A stretch of 64,000 bases of DNA from CALEMW01 sp964343835 (GCA_964343835.1 CAYFKR010000019.1:1-64000); one strand, 5' to 3'; shown: positions 28,236 through 38,803, counted from the stretch's first letter. A program made the numbers and translations. The notes: generated by a model not told the origin, from the sequence alone.

Positions 28236-28927
28236 TCGTCCCCTGCGCCGTGAGTCACGACCTCGAGATCTGGGTGGGCGCGCTGCTGACGCTGATGGTC
28301 TTCTCGTTCCTGTGGCGGGACAATCCCTTCTACAAGTTCGCGGAGCATGTCTTCGTCGGGGCGTCGGCGGCCTACTGGATGGTCATCGGCTTCTGGACCA
28401 CGCTCTGGCCGCGGGTGGTGGTGCCCCTGATGCCCGAGGCCCAGCGGGTCGTCCGACCCGATGCGCCCCTTCCCGAACGCGACCTGACGGCCCTGGTGCC
28501 CGCCCTGCTCGGCCTGCTGATGCTCACACGCCTGATTCCGAGGGTGTCGTCGTGGGCGCGCTGGCCCACGGCCTTCGTGCTGGGGACCACGGCAGGGTAC
28601 GCCGTCGTCCGCTACGTAAGGTCGGACTTCGTCTTCCAGATCCGTGCGGCGATCGGAGAGGGGCTGCTGCTGCGCGCCCCTGACGGAGGCTGGGACGTGG
28701 GTGCGTCCCTGTCGGCCGTGGTGATCCTGGCGGGTACCGTGTGCGGCCTGGTGTACTTCATGAACACCCGTCGCGGGGGCTCGGTGAGCGGGCCTGCCGC
28801 GCGCATCGGCCTGCTGGTGCTCATGGTGACCTTCGGCGCCTCGTTCGGCTCCGCGGTCATGGCCCGCATCAGCCTGCTCGTCGGCCGGCTCCAGATGCTG
28901 CTGGGCGATTGGCTCGGCCTGATCTGA
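28232..28927 (+). CDS. polytopic membrane protein of unknown function
   Basis: 231 residues from the ATG overlapping the previous stop as ATGA. About six helices; the most distinctive segment is the first loop and helix 2, FLWRDNPFYKFAEHVFVGAS followed by AAYWMVIGFW, with charged and aromatic residues at the membrane border. Other helices: LVPALLGLLMLTRLIP, AFVLGTTAGYAVVRYV, AVVILAGTVCGLVYFM and GLLVLMVTFGASFGSAVMAR. No known family can be named. Last gene of the coupled module; a new promoter follows at 28937. Confidence 0.65.
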   Translation: MIVPCAVSHDLEIWVGALLTLMVFSFLWRDNPFYKFAEHVFVGASAAYWMVIGFWTTLWPRVVVPLMPEAQRVVRPDAPLPERDLTALVPALLGLLMLTRLIPRVSSWARWPTAFVLGTTAGYAVVRYVRSDFVFQIRAAIGEGLLLRAPDGGWDVGASLSAVVILAGTVCGLVYFMNTRRGGSVSGPAARIGLLVLMVTFGASFGSAVMARISLLVGRLQMLLGDWLGLI

Positions 28928-28936
28928 GCAACCGCC

Positions 28937-28966
28937 TTGACGCCCGGCGGTCCGGTTCCCTAGACT
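28937..28966 (+). promoter_or_regulatory. sigma-70-like promoter for the TPR-aroQ unit
   Basis: TTGACG (28937-28942), an 18-base spacer and TAGACT (28961-28966), immediately after the end of the membrane module and 67 bases before the TTG start at 29034. Confidence 0.55.
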
Positions 28967-29033
28967 TGTCGATCCGAGCCGGCACGCCTCCGGCCTCCGT
29001 CGACGTCAGCACCTCGAGCCCCGGGACCCGCCC

Positions 29034-29747
29034 TTGAATTTCGACCGACAGATCCGCTACTTCGAGATGCAGGACCAGCGCGTGCCCGACGCCCGCTTCT
29101 GGTTGCCCCTGGCCGACCTCCACCGCCGCAACGGGGACCCCGAGATCGCCCTGCGCGTGGTGCAGGAGGGCATGGCCGGCCGCGCCGCCGGCGCCGCCGC
29201 CCACTGGGTGCTGGCCTGCACCCTGCGCGACCTGGGCCGTCTGGACGAGGCGCGACGCGAAGCCGCAGCGGTCCTCGAGCTCGACCCCGCCCATCGGGGA
29301 GCCCCTGGTCTCCTGGCCCTCGAGGATCCGGTCGTCGAGGCCCCCGAGGTGACTCCGGACGATGCGGCCGAGGAGACGGCGCAGGAGCTCGAAGAACCCG
29401 CCGCCGCGGAACAGGCAGAGCCGGCTCCCGCCCCGGAGCCCGCACCCCCCGTGCCCGAGACGACCGCCGCCGGCGAGTCCGGCCGCGGCGTGTTCGTGAC
29501 CCGCACCCTGGCCGACATCTACCTCTCCCAGGGGCACCAGGACAAGGCCCTGGACATCCTCTACAAGGTCCTCGAGCAGCATCCGGAGCGGGAGGACATC
29601 GTGGCCCAGATCGCCGCCGTGGAGGCGAGCTCCGGCCGCGACGGCGATGCGGCCCGGCCGGCACGCCGCCCCGACGCGGCCCGCGACGAGGCCAACCGGG
29701 AGCGCTTCGACGCCTGGCTCGAGCGCGAGGCCGGGGGAGAGTCGTGA
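29034..29747 (+). CDS. TPR-type repeat protein with Ala/Pro/Glu-rich linker
   Basis: 237 residues from the TTG at 29034. The N-terminal TPR-like helices (FWLPLADLHRRNGDPEIALR and HWVLACTLRDLGRLDEARRE, ending VLELDPAH) and a C-terminal TPR (TRTLADIYLSQGHQDKALDI followed by LYKVLEQHPE) are separated by an acidic Pro/Ala/Glu linker around residues 98-155. No signal peptide, so probably cytoplasmic scaffolding or protein interaction. Overlaps aroQ as GTGA. Partner unknown. Confidence 0.75.
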   Translation: MNFDRQIRYFEMQDQRVPDARFWLPLADLHRRNGDPEIALRVVQEGMAGRAAGAAAHWVLACTLRDLGRLDEARREAAAVLELDPAHRGAPGLLALEDPVVEAPEVTPDDAAEETAQELEEPAAAEQAEPAPAPEPAPPVPETTAAGESGRGVFVTRTLADIYLSQGHQDKALDILYKVLEQHPEREDIVAQIAAVEASSGRDGDAARPARRPDAARDEANRERFDAWLEREAGGES

Positions 29748-30190
29748 GCCGGGTCATCCACGTGCTCAACGGGCCCAACCTGGACCGCCTCGGGGTACGC
29801 GAGCCGGAGGTCTACGGCTCGACCACCTACGACGACCTGGTCGGCGACCTCCTGGCCGCAGCCGGGGAGACCGGCGTCGACCTCCACTGCCGACAGACGG
29901 CGGGCGAGGGCGAGCTGGTCACCTGGATCCACGAAGCCGACGCCGAGGCTGACGGCCTGATCCTCAACGCCGCCGCCTACACCCACACGTCGGTGGCCGT
30001 GCGCGACGCCCTGCTGTCGGTCTCGATCCCCGTGATCGAGGTCCACATCTCCAACCCCCACGCCCGCGAGGACTTCCGCCGCACGAACCTCATTTCCGAC
30101 ACCGTGGCCGCCACGGTCCAGGGGTTCGGTGTCCGCGGCTACCGCATGGCCCTCCAGGGCCTCCTGGGCCTACTCGACGACGCCGGCTGA
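29744..30190 (+). CDS. aroQ: 3-dehydroquinate dehydratase, type II
   Basis: 148 residues, the usual length. NGPNLDRLGVREPEVYG contains the conserved N-terminal motif with the catalytic Tyr, AAAYTHTSVAVRDAL the substrate-binding segment, and VIEVHISNPHAREDFR the catalytic His region with the flexible-loop Arg close by. It dehydrates 3-dehydroquinate to 3-dehydroshikimate in the shikimate pathway, cytoplasmic dodecamer in the family. The GTG start overlaps the TPR gene. Confidence 0.95.
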   Translation: MSRVIHVLNGPNLDRLGVREPEVYGSTTYDDLVGDLLAAAGETGVDLHCRQTAGEGELVTWIHEADAEADGLILNAAAYTHTSVAVRDALLSVSIPVIEVHISNPHAREDFRRTNLISDTVAATVQGFGVRGYRMALQGLLGLLDDAG

Positions 30191-30206
30191 GGACCCACCG
30201 CCCCGA

Positions 30207-30235
30207 TTGCTTTTCCGGAGCCTCCATGTTATCAA
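30207..30235 (+). promoter_or_regulatory. sigma-70-like promoter for efp
   Basis: TTGCTT (30207-30212), a 17-base spacer and TATCAA (30230-30235). It overlaps the in-frame ATG at 30226, which argues that efp starts downstream at 30292. Confidence 0.55.
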
Positions 30236-30291
30236 TGGGGGCGATCCAGACCACCACACGGCCCCTCGCCGGGCCCACAAGGAGACGAGAG

Positions 30292-30849
30292 TTGGCCGAT
30301 ACCAGCGACTTCCGCACCGGCATGGTGATCAACCACAAGAGCAATCTGTGGTCCATCGTCGAGTTCCAGCACGTGAAGCCGGGCAAGGGCCCCGCCTTCG
30401 TGCGCACCAAGCTCAAGCAGGTCGAGAGCGGCAAGGTGGTCGAGGAGACCTTCCGCGCCGGGGAGAAGATCGAGGAGATCCGCCTCGAACGGCGCGACTA
30501 CCAGTTCCTCTACAAGGACGGCGAATTCCTCACCTTCATGAGCATGGAGACCTACGAGCAGATCTCCCTGCCCGCCGACACCATGGAGGACCTGACGAAG
30601 TACGTGAAGGAGAGCGAGACCGTCAGCATGCTCCTGCGCGACGGCAACCCCCTGATCGTGGAACCCCCCGTGAACGTGGAACTGACGGTGACCCAGACCG
30701 ACCCCGGCCTGCGCGGCGACACCGCCCAGGGCGGCACCAAGCCGGCCACCATGGAGACCGGCCTGGTGGTCCAGGTTCCGCTGTTCATCGAGGAGGGGGA
30801 GGTCCTGAAGATCGACACCCGTACGGGCAAGTACCTGGGCCGCGTCTGA
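30292..30849 (+). CDS. efp: translation elongation factor P
   Basis: 185 residues from the TTG at 30292, which has AAGGAG seven bases upstream and gives the family N-terminus ADTSDFRTGMVINHKSNLWS. Three beta-barrel domains: KOW-like domain I with the tip loop HVKPGKGPAFVRTK (Lys32 corresponds to the modified lysine of E. coli EF-P), a central OB domain, and the C-terminal OB domain ending TRTGKYLGRV. It relieves ribosome stalling at polyproline. An ATG 66 bases upstream is in frame but lies inside the promoter. accB follows after 22 bases. Confidence 0.95.
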   Translation: MADTSDFRTGMVINHKSNLWSIVEFQHVKPGKGPAFVRTKLKQVESGKVVEETFRAGEKIEEIRLERRDYQFLYKDGEFLTFMSMETYEQISLPADTMEDLTKYVKESETVSMLLRDGNPLIVEPPVNVELTVTQTDPGLRGDTAQGGTKPATMETGLVVQVPLFIEEGEVLKIDTRTGKYLGRV

Positions 30850-30871
30850 GGCGGCCCCGACGGAAAGGCAC

Positions 30872-31351
30872 ATGATGGACATCGCGAAGGTCCGCGAACT
30901 GGTCGAGCTGGTCGAGAACAGCAAGATCGGCGAGCTCGAGATCACGAGCAAGGACGCCACCATCCGCATCCAGAAGACCGCAGCCACCGAGACCGTCGTG
31001 ACGGTCCCGGCCGCTGCGGTCGCCGCCGCTCCCGTTCCCGCTCCGGCCGCCGCGCCGGCGCCCGAGGCCGCTCCCGCGGCCGCCGCGGCTCCGTCGCCCG
31101 AGCGGGCCAAGTGGAAGGAGCTGCGGTCGCCCATCGTGGGCACCCTGTACCGGGCCCCGTCGCCGGAATCCCCGAACTTCGTGAACGTGGGTGACACGGT
31201 CACGGTTGGCCAGACCCTCTGCATCATCGAGGCCATGAAGGTGATGAACGAGATCGAGGCCGAGTTCGCCGGTACGGTGAAGGAGATCCTGGTGGAGAAC
31301 GGCTCGCCCGTGGAGGCGGAGGCCGTGATCTTCCTGATCGACCCCTCCTGA
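30872..31351 (+). CDS. accB: biotin carboxyl carrier protein of acetyl-CoA carboxylase
   Basis: 159 residues. An N-terminal helix region (IAKVRELVELVENSKIGELE) is joined by an Ala/Pro linker to the biotinyl domain, whose EAMKVMNE motif places the biotinylated lysine at Lys123. Start ATG ATG; either first or second Met is possible. Works with AccC (next gene) to form malonyl-CoA for fatty acid synthesis. A hairpin follows the stop, yet accC has its own promoter, so the two may be regulated partly separately. Confidence 0.95.
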   Translation: MMDIAKVRELVELVENSKIGELEITSKDATIRIQKTAATETVVTVPAAAVAAAPVPAPAAAPAPEAAPAAAAAPSPERAKWKELRSPIVGTLYRAPSPESPNFVNVGDTVTVGQTLCIIEAMKVMNEIEAEFAGTVKEILVENGSPVEAEAVIFLIDPS

Positions 31352-31370
31352 CCCAGGCCCGCACGCCCCG

Positions 31371-31396
31371 GACGCTCCTCCCCTCGGAGGAGCGTC
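31371..31396 (+). terminator. hairpin terminator between accB and accC
   Basis: GACGCTCCTCC (31371-31381) and GGAGGAGCGTC (31386-31396) form a perfect 11-bp stem with a CCTC loop, 20 bases after the accB stop. The following TGCCGTG is not T-rich, so termination efficiency is uncertain. Confidence 0.55.
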
Positions 31397-31417
31397 TGCC
31401 GTGAATCCAACCTCCGC

Positions 31418-31446
31418 TTGCCTCGGACGCCGGGAACGGGGACAAT
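31418..31446 (+). promoter_or_regulatory. sigma-70-like promoter for accC
   Basis: TTGCCT (31418-31423), a 17-base spacer and GACAAT (31441-31446), directly downstream of the accB hairpin and 35 bases before the chosen accC start. Confidence 0.5.
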
Positions 31447-31480
31447 GGATCCCCCGATGGCCGACAACAGGGAGATGCTC

Positions 31481-32843
<1,363 letters not shown>

Positions 32844-32869
<26 letters not shown>

Positions 32870-35330
32870 TTCCCGTCGCAAGCGTCGTCCCGTCTGGGAG
32901 TCGCCGCGCCTCGGCGGTCTGCTCCAGACGGCCCTCGGCCTGTGGCTGCTGCTGTCCCTGACGGGTTCGTCGCCCAGCTGGTGGGGTGCGCTGCAGGACC
33001 GCGCCACGGTGGATCTCTTCGCCGCGGACAACCCCGGCGGACCCGTGGGCAGTCTGGCCGCCTTCGCCCTGCGCCTGGTCTTCGGCGCCGTTTGGGCCTG
33101 GGCCGCCGCAGCCTGGCTCACCGCCCGCGGCGTCGGGCAGGTGGCCGCCGGCAACGCGCCGCTGCTGCCCTGGGCCGACAAGATCCTCCCGCTCTTCGCC
33201 GCCTCTGCCGCCTGGCTCGCCCAGCCCGCCGACTGGTTCTCCACCGCCGAGGCGGCGTCCCTGGGCGGAGCCCCGGCCTTCTACCTGGCCCGGGGCGTCC
33301 ACGCCCTGTTCGGCCAGGGCGGCGGACTCATCTTCCTGAGCTTCTTCCTGCTGACGGCCGTCGTGCTGATCTTCCGGCCCTGGCTGGGGCCCGTCGTGGA
33401 CGCCCTCGGATCGTTCCTGTCGGCCTCGGGCGCAGCCCTGCGCACCCTCGGCGGCTGGCTGCTGGTCCTGCTGGCCCTGCCCTGGCGCCTGCTCAAGGGG
33501 ACGGTGGGCGTGTGGCGCGGCGTGGGCGGCGACATGGCACGCCGCCGCGAGGAGAAGGGCGCGCGCAAGGCGGACAACAAGGCCACGAAAGCCGCGAAGA
33601 CCAAGGCCGCCGCCGTGGTCGCCGAGGAGGCGCCCGAACCCGCCGTCGATGAACCGGTCGAGGCCGAGCCGCGTCGCGTCCACAAGCCCAGGCTGGAGGA
33701 GACCCCCGCACCGGAGTCCGTCCCGGAACCGGTGGAACCCGTCGCCGACACGCCCCCGGTCACCCGCCGCACCAGGGGCGGCGGCAGCGTCTCGACCCTG
33801 GTCAAGGGCGAGGGAGGCGACGAGGTCTTCGCCGAGGCAGACGGCGCCCTGCTCAGCGAGCCCGGCGTGGAGATTCCCCTGCCCGACGTGGACCTGCTCA
33901 ACGACATCCCCGTCCAGACCGCGACGGTGGACGAGGACGCCCTGCACGCGTCCGCCGACCTCCTGGAGACCACCCTGAAGTCCTTCGGCGTGGACGGCGC
34001 CGTGCGCGACGTGCGCCCGGGGCCCGTGGTCACCACCTTCGAGTACCAGCCGGCGTCGGGCGTGAAGGTCAACGCCATCGTCCAGCGCACCGACGACCTG
34101 GCCCTGGCCATGAAGGCCCGCTCCATCCGCATGGAGGCGCCCATCCCGGGCAAGGCGGCCGTGGGCATCGAGATCCCCAACCCGGAATCCCAGATCGTGT
34201 CCATGAAGGAGGTCTGGAACCTGGCGGAGGACTCCATGGAGGGTCCGTTGTCGGTGATCCTGGGGCGGGACGTCTTCGGCGACGCCGTGGCCATCGACCT
34301 GGCGGCCCAGCCCCACCTTCTGGTGGCGGGTTCCACGGGCAGCGGCAAGAGCGTGTGCGTGAACGCCATGATCACGTCGCTGCTGCTGCGCTGCGACCCG
34401 TCCCTGGTGCGCCTGCTGCTCATCGATCCCAAGATGCTGGAGCTGAACGTCTACAACGACATCCCGCACCTGCTGCTGCCGGTGGTGACGGACCCCAAGG
34501 AGGCCCTGCGCGCCCTGAAGTGGATGGAGGCGCAGATGGACCACCGCTACCGGCGGCTGGCCAAGCACAGCGTGCGGAACATCGAGGGGTACAACAAGAA
34601 GATCGAGGCGGGGAAGATCCTGGACAACGACGGGCAGCCGGTGAAGGAGCCCATGCCCTACTACGTGTGCGTGGTGGACGAGCTGGCCGACCTCATGGTC
34701 CAGCTCGGGCAGGAGATCGAGCTGCCCATCACCCGCATCGCCCAGAAGGCCCGCGCCGTGGGCATCCACCTGGTGCTGGCCACCCAGCGGCCCAGCGTGG
34801 ACGTGCTGACCGGCGTGATCAAGGCCAACATCCCCTGCCGGATCGCCTTCCGGGTGATCCAGAAGAACGACTCGCGCACCATCCTGGACGCCAACGGCGC
34901 CGAAAAGCTCCTGGGTCGGGGAGACATGCTCTACCTCCAGCCCGGTCGGGCCCAGCCCGTGCGCGTCCACGGCGCCTTCGTGGACATCGACGAGGCCGAG
35001 GCCGTGGCCGACCACTGGCGCCAGTTCAAGGACACCACCCGTCCCATCACCCTGGAGGAGGAGCGGGAGGAGTCGACGATCACGGACCTGGAGTCGGACC
35101 CGCTGTTCGACCAGGCCCGGGAGATCATCGTGCTCTCCCAGCACGGCTCCACCTCCATGCTCCAGCGCAAGCTCCAGGTGGGCTACGCCCGCGCGGGCCG
35201 CCTGATGGACCTGCTCGAGCACGCCGGCGTGGTGGGGCCGTTCATCGGCAGCAAGGCCCGCGAGGTGCTGCTCAAGCCCGACGACCTCCGCGCCCTCGAG
35301 GCCGCCGAGGGAGGGGACGACCTGCCGTGA
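32844..35330 (+). CDS. ftsK: DNA translocase FtsK/SpoIIIE
   Basis: 828 residues from a GTG inside accC. A basic N-terminus (SRRKKKPSSRRKRR) is followed by four or five membrane spans (e.g. FALRLVFGAVWAWAAAAWL, LIFLSFFLLTAVVLIF). Next come an Ala/Pro/Glu-rich linker (~235-330) and the motor: alpha/beta domains with Walker A AGSTGSGKSVCVNAMI (~495), Walker B-like YYVCVVDELADLM and HLVLATQRPSVDVLTG. The C-terminal gamma winged helix (STSMLQRKLQVGYARAGRLM) is intact and should read KOPS-like sites. It moves chromosomal DNA through the division septum and activates XerCD in the family. Confidence 0.95.
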
Positions 35331-36733
35331 GCCGCCGCACCGTCTACGCCGCCACCCTGGGTTGCGACAAGAACCTCGTGGACAGCGAAGCCCTCCTCGG
35401 GCGCTTCGCCGCCCGGGGCATGCTCGTGACCGACGACCCCGACGCCGCGGACGTGTGGATCCTGAACACCTGCGGCTTCATCGAGGCCGCGCGGCAGGAC
35501 AGTTACGACGCCATCGAGACCATGTGCGAGGAGAAGGGCGACCGCCTGCTCATCGTGACCGGCTGCCTGACCCAGGAGCGGGGCGAGGAGATCCGGCGCG
35601 ACTACCCAGAGATCGACCTGGTGTCCGGCGTGGGGAACTTCGACCGCATCGTCGAAGCCCTGGAGATCGGCGACGACACCGTGCCGGTGGGGCGCCCCGA
35701 CGACGCCCGCTACGACGGCCTCGCCGACCGCCCCCTGCTCACGCCGGCCCACCTGGCCTTCGTGAAGATCAGCGAGGGCTGCAACTTCCGCTGCAGCTTC
35801 TGCCGCATCCCCCTGATCCGCGGCGACCAGCGCAGCCGTCGCGTCGCCGAGCTGCGCGACGAGGTGGCGCGGCTCTGCGATCGGGGTGTGGGCGAGGTCA
35901 TGCTGGTGTCCCAGAACACCAGCGATTTCGGACGCGACACCGGCGAGGGCCTGGGCGACCTGGTGGAGGCGCTGACCGACGTCGACGGCCTCCGCTGGAT
36001 CCGCCTCCACTACCTCTATCCCGGACTGGTGGGCACGGATGGCCTGCGTCGCATCCTCGACGCCCCGAAGGTGCTTCCGTACCTCGACATGCCCATCCAG
36101 CACGCGGCGCCTGACGTGCTGCGGGCCATGAACCGCCCCGTGAAGGTGGATGACCTGGTCGCGACCTACGCGGACCTCCGCGCCGACCGTCCCGACCTCG
36201 TGCTGCGCACGACCCTGCTCATGGGGTTCCCGGGGGAGGAAGAGGAACACGTGGAGCAGGTGCTGGACACCCTGGCCGCGGTCCGGTTTGACCACGTGGG
36301 GACCTACCGCTATTCTCCCGAGGCGGGAACCGCAGGGGCGGACCTGCCGTTGACGGTCGATCCGGAAGAGGTGGCCGACCGCGAGGCCCGCGTCCTGGAC
36401 CTCCAGGTGGAGATCGCGGGGGAGCGGCAGGCCGCACGACTGGGACGGACCTTCGACGCCGTCGTCGATTCCGTGGAGGAGGCCGGGCCCTGGCGCGAAC
36501 TCCTCGACGAACTCGCCGCCGGCATGACCGACGTCCCGGCCTGGATGACGGACGACGCGGCCCCGGTGGCCGTGGCCCGCACCAGGCATCATGCCTACGA
36601 GATGGACGGCGTCGTCCTTGCCGACGGCGCCCACGCGACCCCCGGGACCTGGGGCCGGGCCACGCTGACGGCGGTCACGCCGTTCGACGCCCTGGCCGAC
36701 TTCGTCCCGGAGAATGGGGAAGGTGCCCGATGA
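35327..36733 (+). CDS. rimO: ribosomal protein S12 methylthiotransferase
   Basis: 468 residues from a GTG overlapping ftsK as GTGA. The UPF0004 domain supplies three conserved cysteines (ATLGCDKNLVDSE, LNTCGFIEAAR, IVTGCLTQE) for the auxiliary cluster. The radical SAM motif is EGCNFRCSFCRIPLIRG with Cys152, Cys156 and Cys159. A TRAM domain lies at the C-terminus. LGCDKNLVDSE is RimO rather than MiaB wording. It adds methylthio to the conserved Asp of S12. Coupled to a small secreted protein gene downstream. Confidence 0.93.
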   Translation: MSRRTVYAATLGCDKNLVDSEALLGRFAARGMLVTDDPDAADVWILNTCGFIEAARQDSYDAIETMCEEKGDRLLIVTGCLTQERGEEIRRDYPEIDLVSGVGNFDRIVEALEIGDDTVPVGRPDDARYDGLADRPLLTPAHLAFVKISEGCNFRCSFCRIPLIRGDQRSRRVAELRDEVARLCDRGVGEVMLVSQNTSDFGRDTGEGLGDLVEALTDVDGLRWIRLHYLYPGLVGTDGLRRILDAPKVLPYLDMPIQHAAPDVLRAMNRPVKVDDLVATYADLRADRPDLVLRTTLLMGFPGEEEEHVEQVLDTLAAVRFDHVGTYRYSPEAGTAGADLPLTVDPEEVADREARVLDLQVEIAGERQAARLGRTFDAVVDSVEEAGPWRELLDELAAGMTDVPAWMTDDAAPVAVARTRHHAYEMDGVVLADGAHATPGTWGRATLTAVTPFDALADFVPENGEGAR

Positions 36734-37431
36734 CCCGACGTCGTCTGCCGGCCGCCGGCCTGCTGATCCTGCTGATGGCCGCCCTGGCCGCCTCCACGGC
36801 ATCGGCAGCCACCGCGCCCGCCGATACCGTGCGCACGAACCTCTGGATCACCCGCGCCCTGATGACGGACCTGCTCCGGGAGGCCCTCGAGCCCCTGCCG
36901 GCCGACGCCCTGGGCCTGGTCTACCAGTCCCGCGGCCTCCACGAGGGCCAGGACCTCATGCAGGTGGCCCTGAGCGATCTGCTCGCCGACCGCGGCATGG
37001 AGCTCTATGCGCCGGCTCCGGTGACGGCCGCCGACGATGAGGAAGAGGACGAGGGCTTCACCGGCACGCCCGGTGTCACCGCGGTGCCCCATGAGCTGGT
37101 GGTCCGCCTGGAGGACGTGGAACTTGAGTACCCGGCCGCGGGCCGGCGCCTCGGCCTGTGGCGGACGTGGCTGGACCGGGAGATCGCCGTGTCGGCCATC
37201 GTGGTCCTGCGGGATCGCAGGGACGGCCGGGTGCTGCTGGACCGCAGCCTCACGCGTCGCTACGGCGACCGCATCGACGCCGGACGCCACGACGACGTGG
37301 AGACCGCCGCCTACGCCTTCACCGAAGGGCGCCTGACCGACCAGGGGATCTACGGCATCGTGGAGGAGGTCGTCGTGCTCGGCGCCCTCGCCGGTCTGGT
37401 CACCGCCTACTTCGCCACCACCGCCGACTGA
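36730..37431 (+). CDS. secreted protein of unknown function
   Basis: 233 residues from the ATG overlapping rimO as ATGA. A cleavable signal (RRRLPAAGLLILLMAALAAS, ending ASA) is followed by a soluble region with ELVVRLEDVELEYPAAGRRL and AVSAIVVLRDRRDGRVLLDR strands. An acidic insert (ADDEEEDEG) lies near residue 100 and a hydrophobic stretch near the end (VEEVVVLGALAGLVTAYF) could be a tail anchor. No family recognised. The neighbouring BamD-like lipoprotein suggests an envelope location. Confidence 0.6.
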   Translation: MTRRRLPAAGLLILLMAALAASTASAATAPADTVRTNLWITRALMTDLLREALEPLPADALGLVYQSRGLHEGQDLMQVALSDLLADRGMELYAPAPVTAADDEEEDEGFTGTPGVTAVPHELVVRLEDVELEYPAAGRRLGLWRTWLDREIAVSAIVVLRDRRDGRVLLDRSLTRRYGDRIDAGRHDDVETAAYAFTEGRLTDQGIYGIVEEVVVLGALAGLVTAYFATTAD

Positions 37432-37454
37432 CGTCGAGCAAGGAGCCCGGACGC

Positions 37455-38213
37455 GTGACGACACCGCGACCCCGTAACCTGATCCTGCTGAGCACCCTCC
37501 TCGTCCTCGTGGCGGCGGGTTGCGGCATGAACAACCCCCATCCCATGGGCAGCTACGACCGGGCCTGGGCCTTCCAGCAGGCCGGCAAGCACCAGGAGGC
37601 CGTGGACGCCTACGGCCAGTTCCTGCGCCGCAGCCCCACCGACAGCCTCGCGGCCCTGGCCCAGTTCCACAAGGCCGCCGCCTACGTGGACCTGAAGGAG
37701 TTCCCGCTGGCCGTGGTGGAGTACCGGATCCTGCGGCAGGAGTATCCCACCAGCGCCCTGGTGGAGGAGGCCATGTACCGGGAGTGCGAGGCGCGCTTCC
37801 TCCAGGTCGGGCGCATCGAACGCGACATCACCTCCGGGCACGAGGCCCGTGACAGCTTCCTGGCCTTCCTGCAGACCTACCCCACGTCCCCGTGGCGTCC
37901 GGCGGTGGAGGAGCGCCTGGTGGACATCGCCGACATCGTGGTGCGCAAGCAGCTCAAGTCGGTGGATCTGTACCGCCGCATGGGCAAGGACGAGTCGGCG
38001 GCCATCGTGCTGGATCGCCTGCTCGAGACCGAGCGCAAGTCCACCCTCCGCGACATGCTTTTCTGGGAACGGGCCGAGACGGCCCGTGAACTGGAGGATG
38101 CGGACGCCGAGACCACGGCCCTCGAGGGTCTGCTGGAGGAATTCCCCGACAGCGATCTGGCGGACGACGCGCGCCGACGCCTCGGCGCGCTCCAGGCTCC
38201 GTCGGAGTCATGA
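37455..38213 (+). CDS. bamD: BamD-like outer-membrane assembly lipoprotein
   Basis: 252 residues from the GTG at 37455 (AAGGAG upstream). The lipoprotein signal ends LLVLVAAGC with Cys23. TPR-like repeats follow: YDRAWAFQQAGKHQEAVDAY, LAQFHKAAAYVDLKEFPLAV, VEYRILRQEYPTSALVEEAM and SFLAFLQTYPTSPWRPAVEE, the AxxxYPxS pattern typical of BamD/YfiO. A C-terminal TPR ends LLEEFPDSDLADDARRRLG. Expected role: periplasmic-face lipoprotein of the BAM complex with BamA (51021). Other TPR lipoproteins look similar, so the BamD assignment is probable rather than certain. Coupled to nadD. Confidence 0.75.
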   Translation: MTTPRPRNLILLSTLLVLVAAGCGMNNPHPMGSYDRAWAFQQAGKHQEAVDAYGQFLRRSPTDSLAALAQFHKAAAYVDLKEFPLAVVEYRILRQEYPTSALVEEAMYRECEARFLQVGRIERDITSGHEARDSFLAFLQTYPTSPWRPAVEERLVDIADIVVRKQLKSVDLYRRMGKDESAAIVLDRLLETERKSTLRDMLFWERAETARELEDADAETTALEGLLEEFPDSDLADDARRRLGALQAPSES

Positions 38214-38803
38214 TCCGCGCCGTCTTCGGCGGCTCCTTCGATCCCTTCCACAGGGGGCACCTCGCCATGGTGCTGGAACTGGCGTCGCGCGGCCTCGCCG
38301 ACGTCGTCCATGTGGTGCCCGCCTACCGCTCCCCGTTCAAGGACGGCACCAGCGCGCCTCCCGCCGACCGCCTCGCCATGACCCGCGCGTCCCTCGACGA
38401 GGTCGACGGTGTCCGGGTGGAGGACCTGGAGGTCGAGCGGGGAGGGGCGAGCTTCACCATCGAGACCCTCGACGCGTTGCGCGAACGCCATCCCGACGAC
38501 GAGTGGAAGCTCGTGGTGGGTGCCGACTCCCTGGACGGCCTGCCCCGCTGGCGCGATGCGGACAGGCTGCTCGACGGGGTCACCCTGCTCGTCTTCCCGC
38601 GGGACGGTGAGGCCGTTCAGGCGCCGTCCGGCAGTACGCTCCAGGTCGTGGACGACTTCGCCCACGACGTCTCGTCCTCCGACGTACGGCGCAGCCTCGC
38701 CGGAGGCATCGTTCCCGCCGATCTCCTCCCACCGGCCGTGGCGCGGATCATTCGCGAACGCGGTCTCTACGGCATCGCCCCCGGAGGTGACCCGTGTCCC
38801 TGA
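38210..38803 (+). CDS. nadD: nicotinate-nucleotide adenylyltransferase
   Basis: 197 residues from the ATG overlapping the previous stop as ATGA. RAVFGGSFDPFHRGHLAMVL contains the nucleotidyltransferase HxGH motif (HRGH), SPFKDGTSAPPADRLAM the NadD substrate segment, LVVGADSLDGLPRWRD the middle motif and DVSSSDVRRSLA the C-terminal SSxxIR-like motif. It makes deamido-NAD from nicotinate mononucleotide and ATP. NadB of the same pathway is at 60095. Overlaps polA by 10 bases. Confidence 0.95.
   Translation: MIRAVFGGSFDPFHRGHLAMVLELASRGLADVVHVVPAYRSPFKDGTSAPPADRLAMTRASLDEVDGVRVEDLEVERGGASFTIETLDALRERHPDDEWKLVVGADSLDGLPRWRDADRLLDGVTLLVFPRDGEAVQAPSGSTLQVVDDFAHDVSSSDVRRSLAGGIVPADLLPPAVARIIRERGLYGIAPGGDPCP

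Noticed and set aside
30226..30291. ATG at 30226 as start of efp
   Set aside because: It lies inside a TTGCTT-N17-TATCAA promoter. The TTG at 30292 has AAGGAG and matches EF-P N-termini.
31418..31480. Longer accC N-terminus starting at or after 31418
   Set aside because: These codons overlap the promoter. The ATG at 31481 follows AGGGAG and gives the standard biotin carboxylase start.
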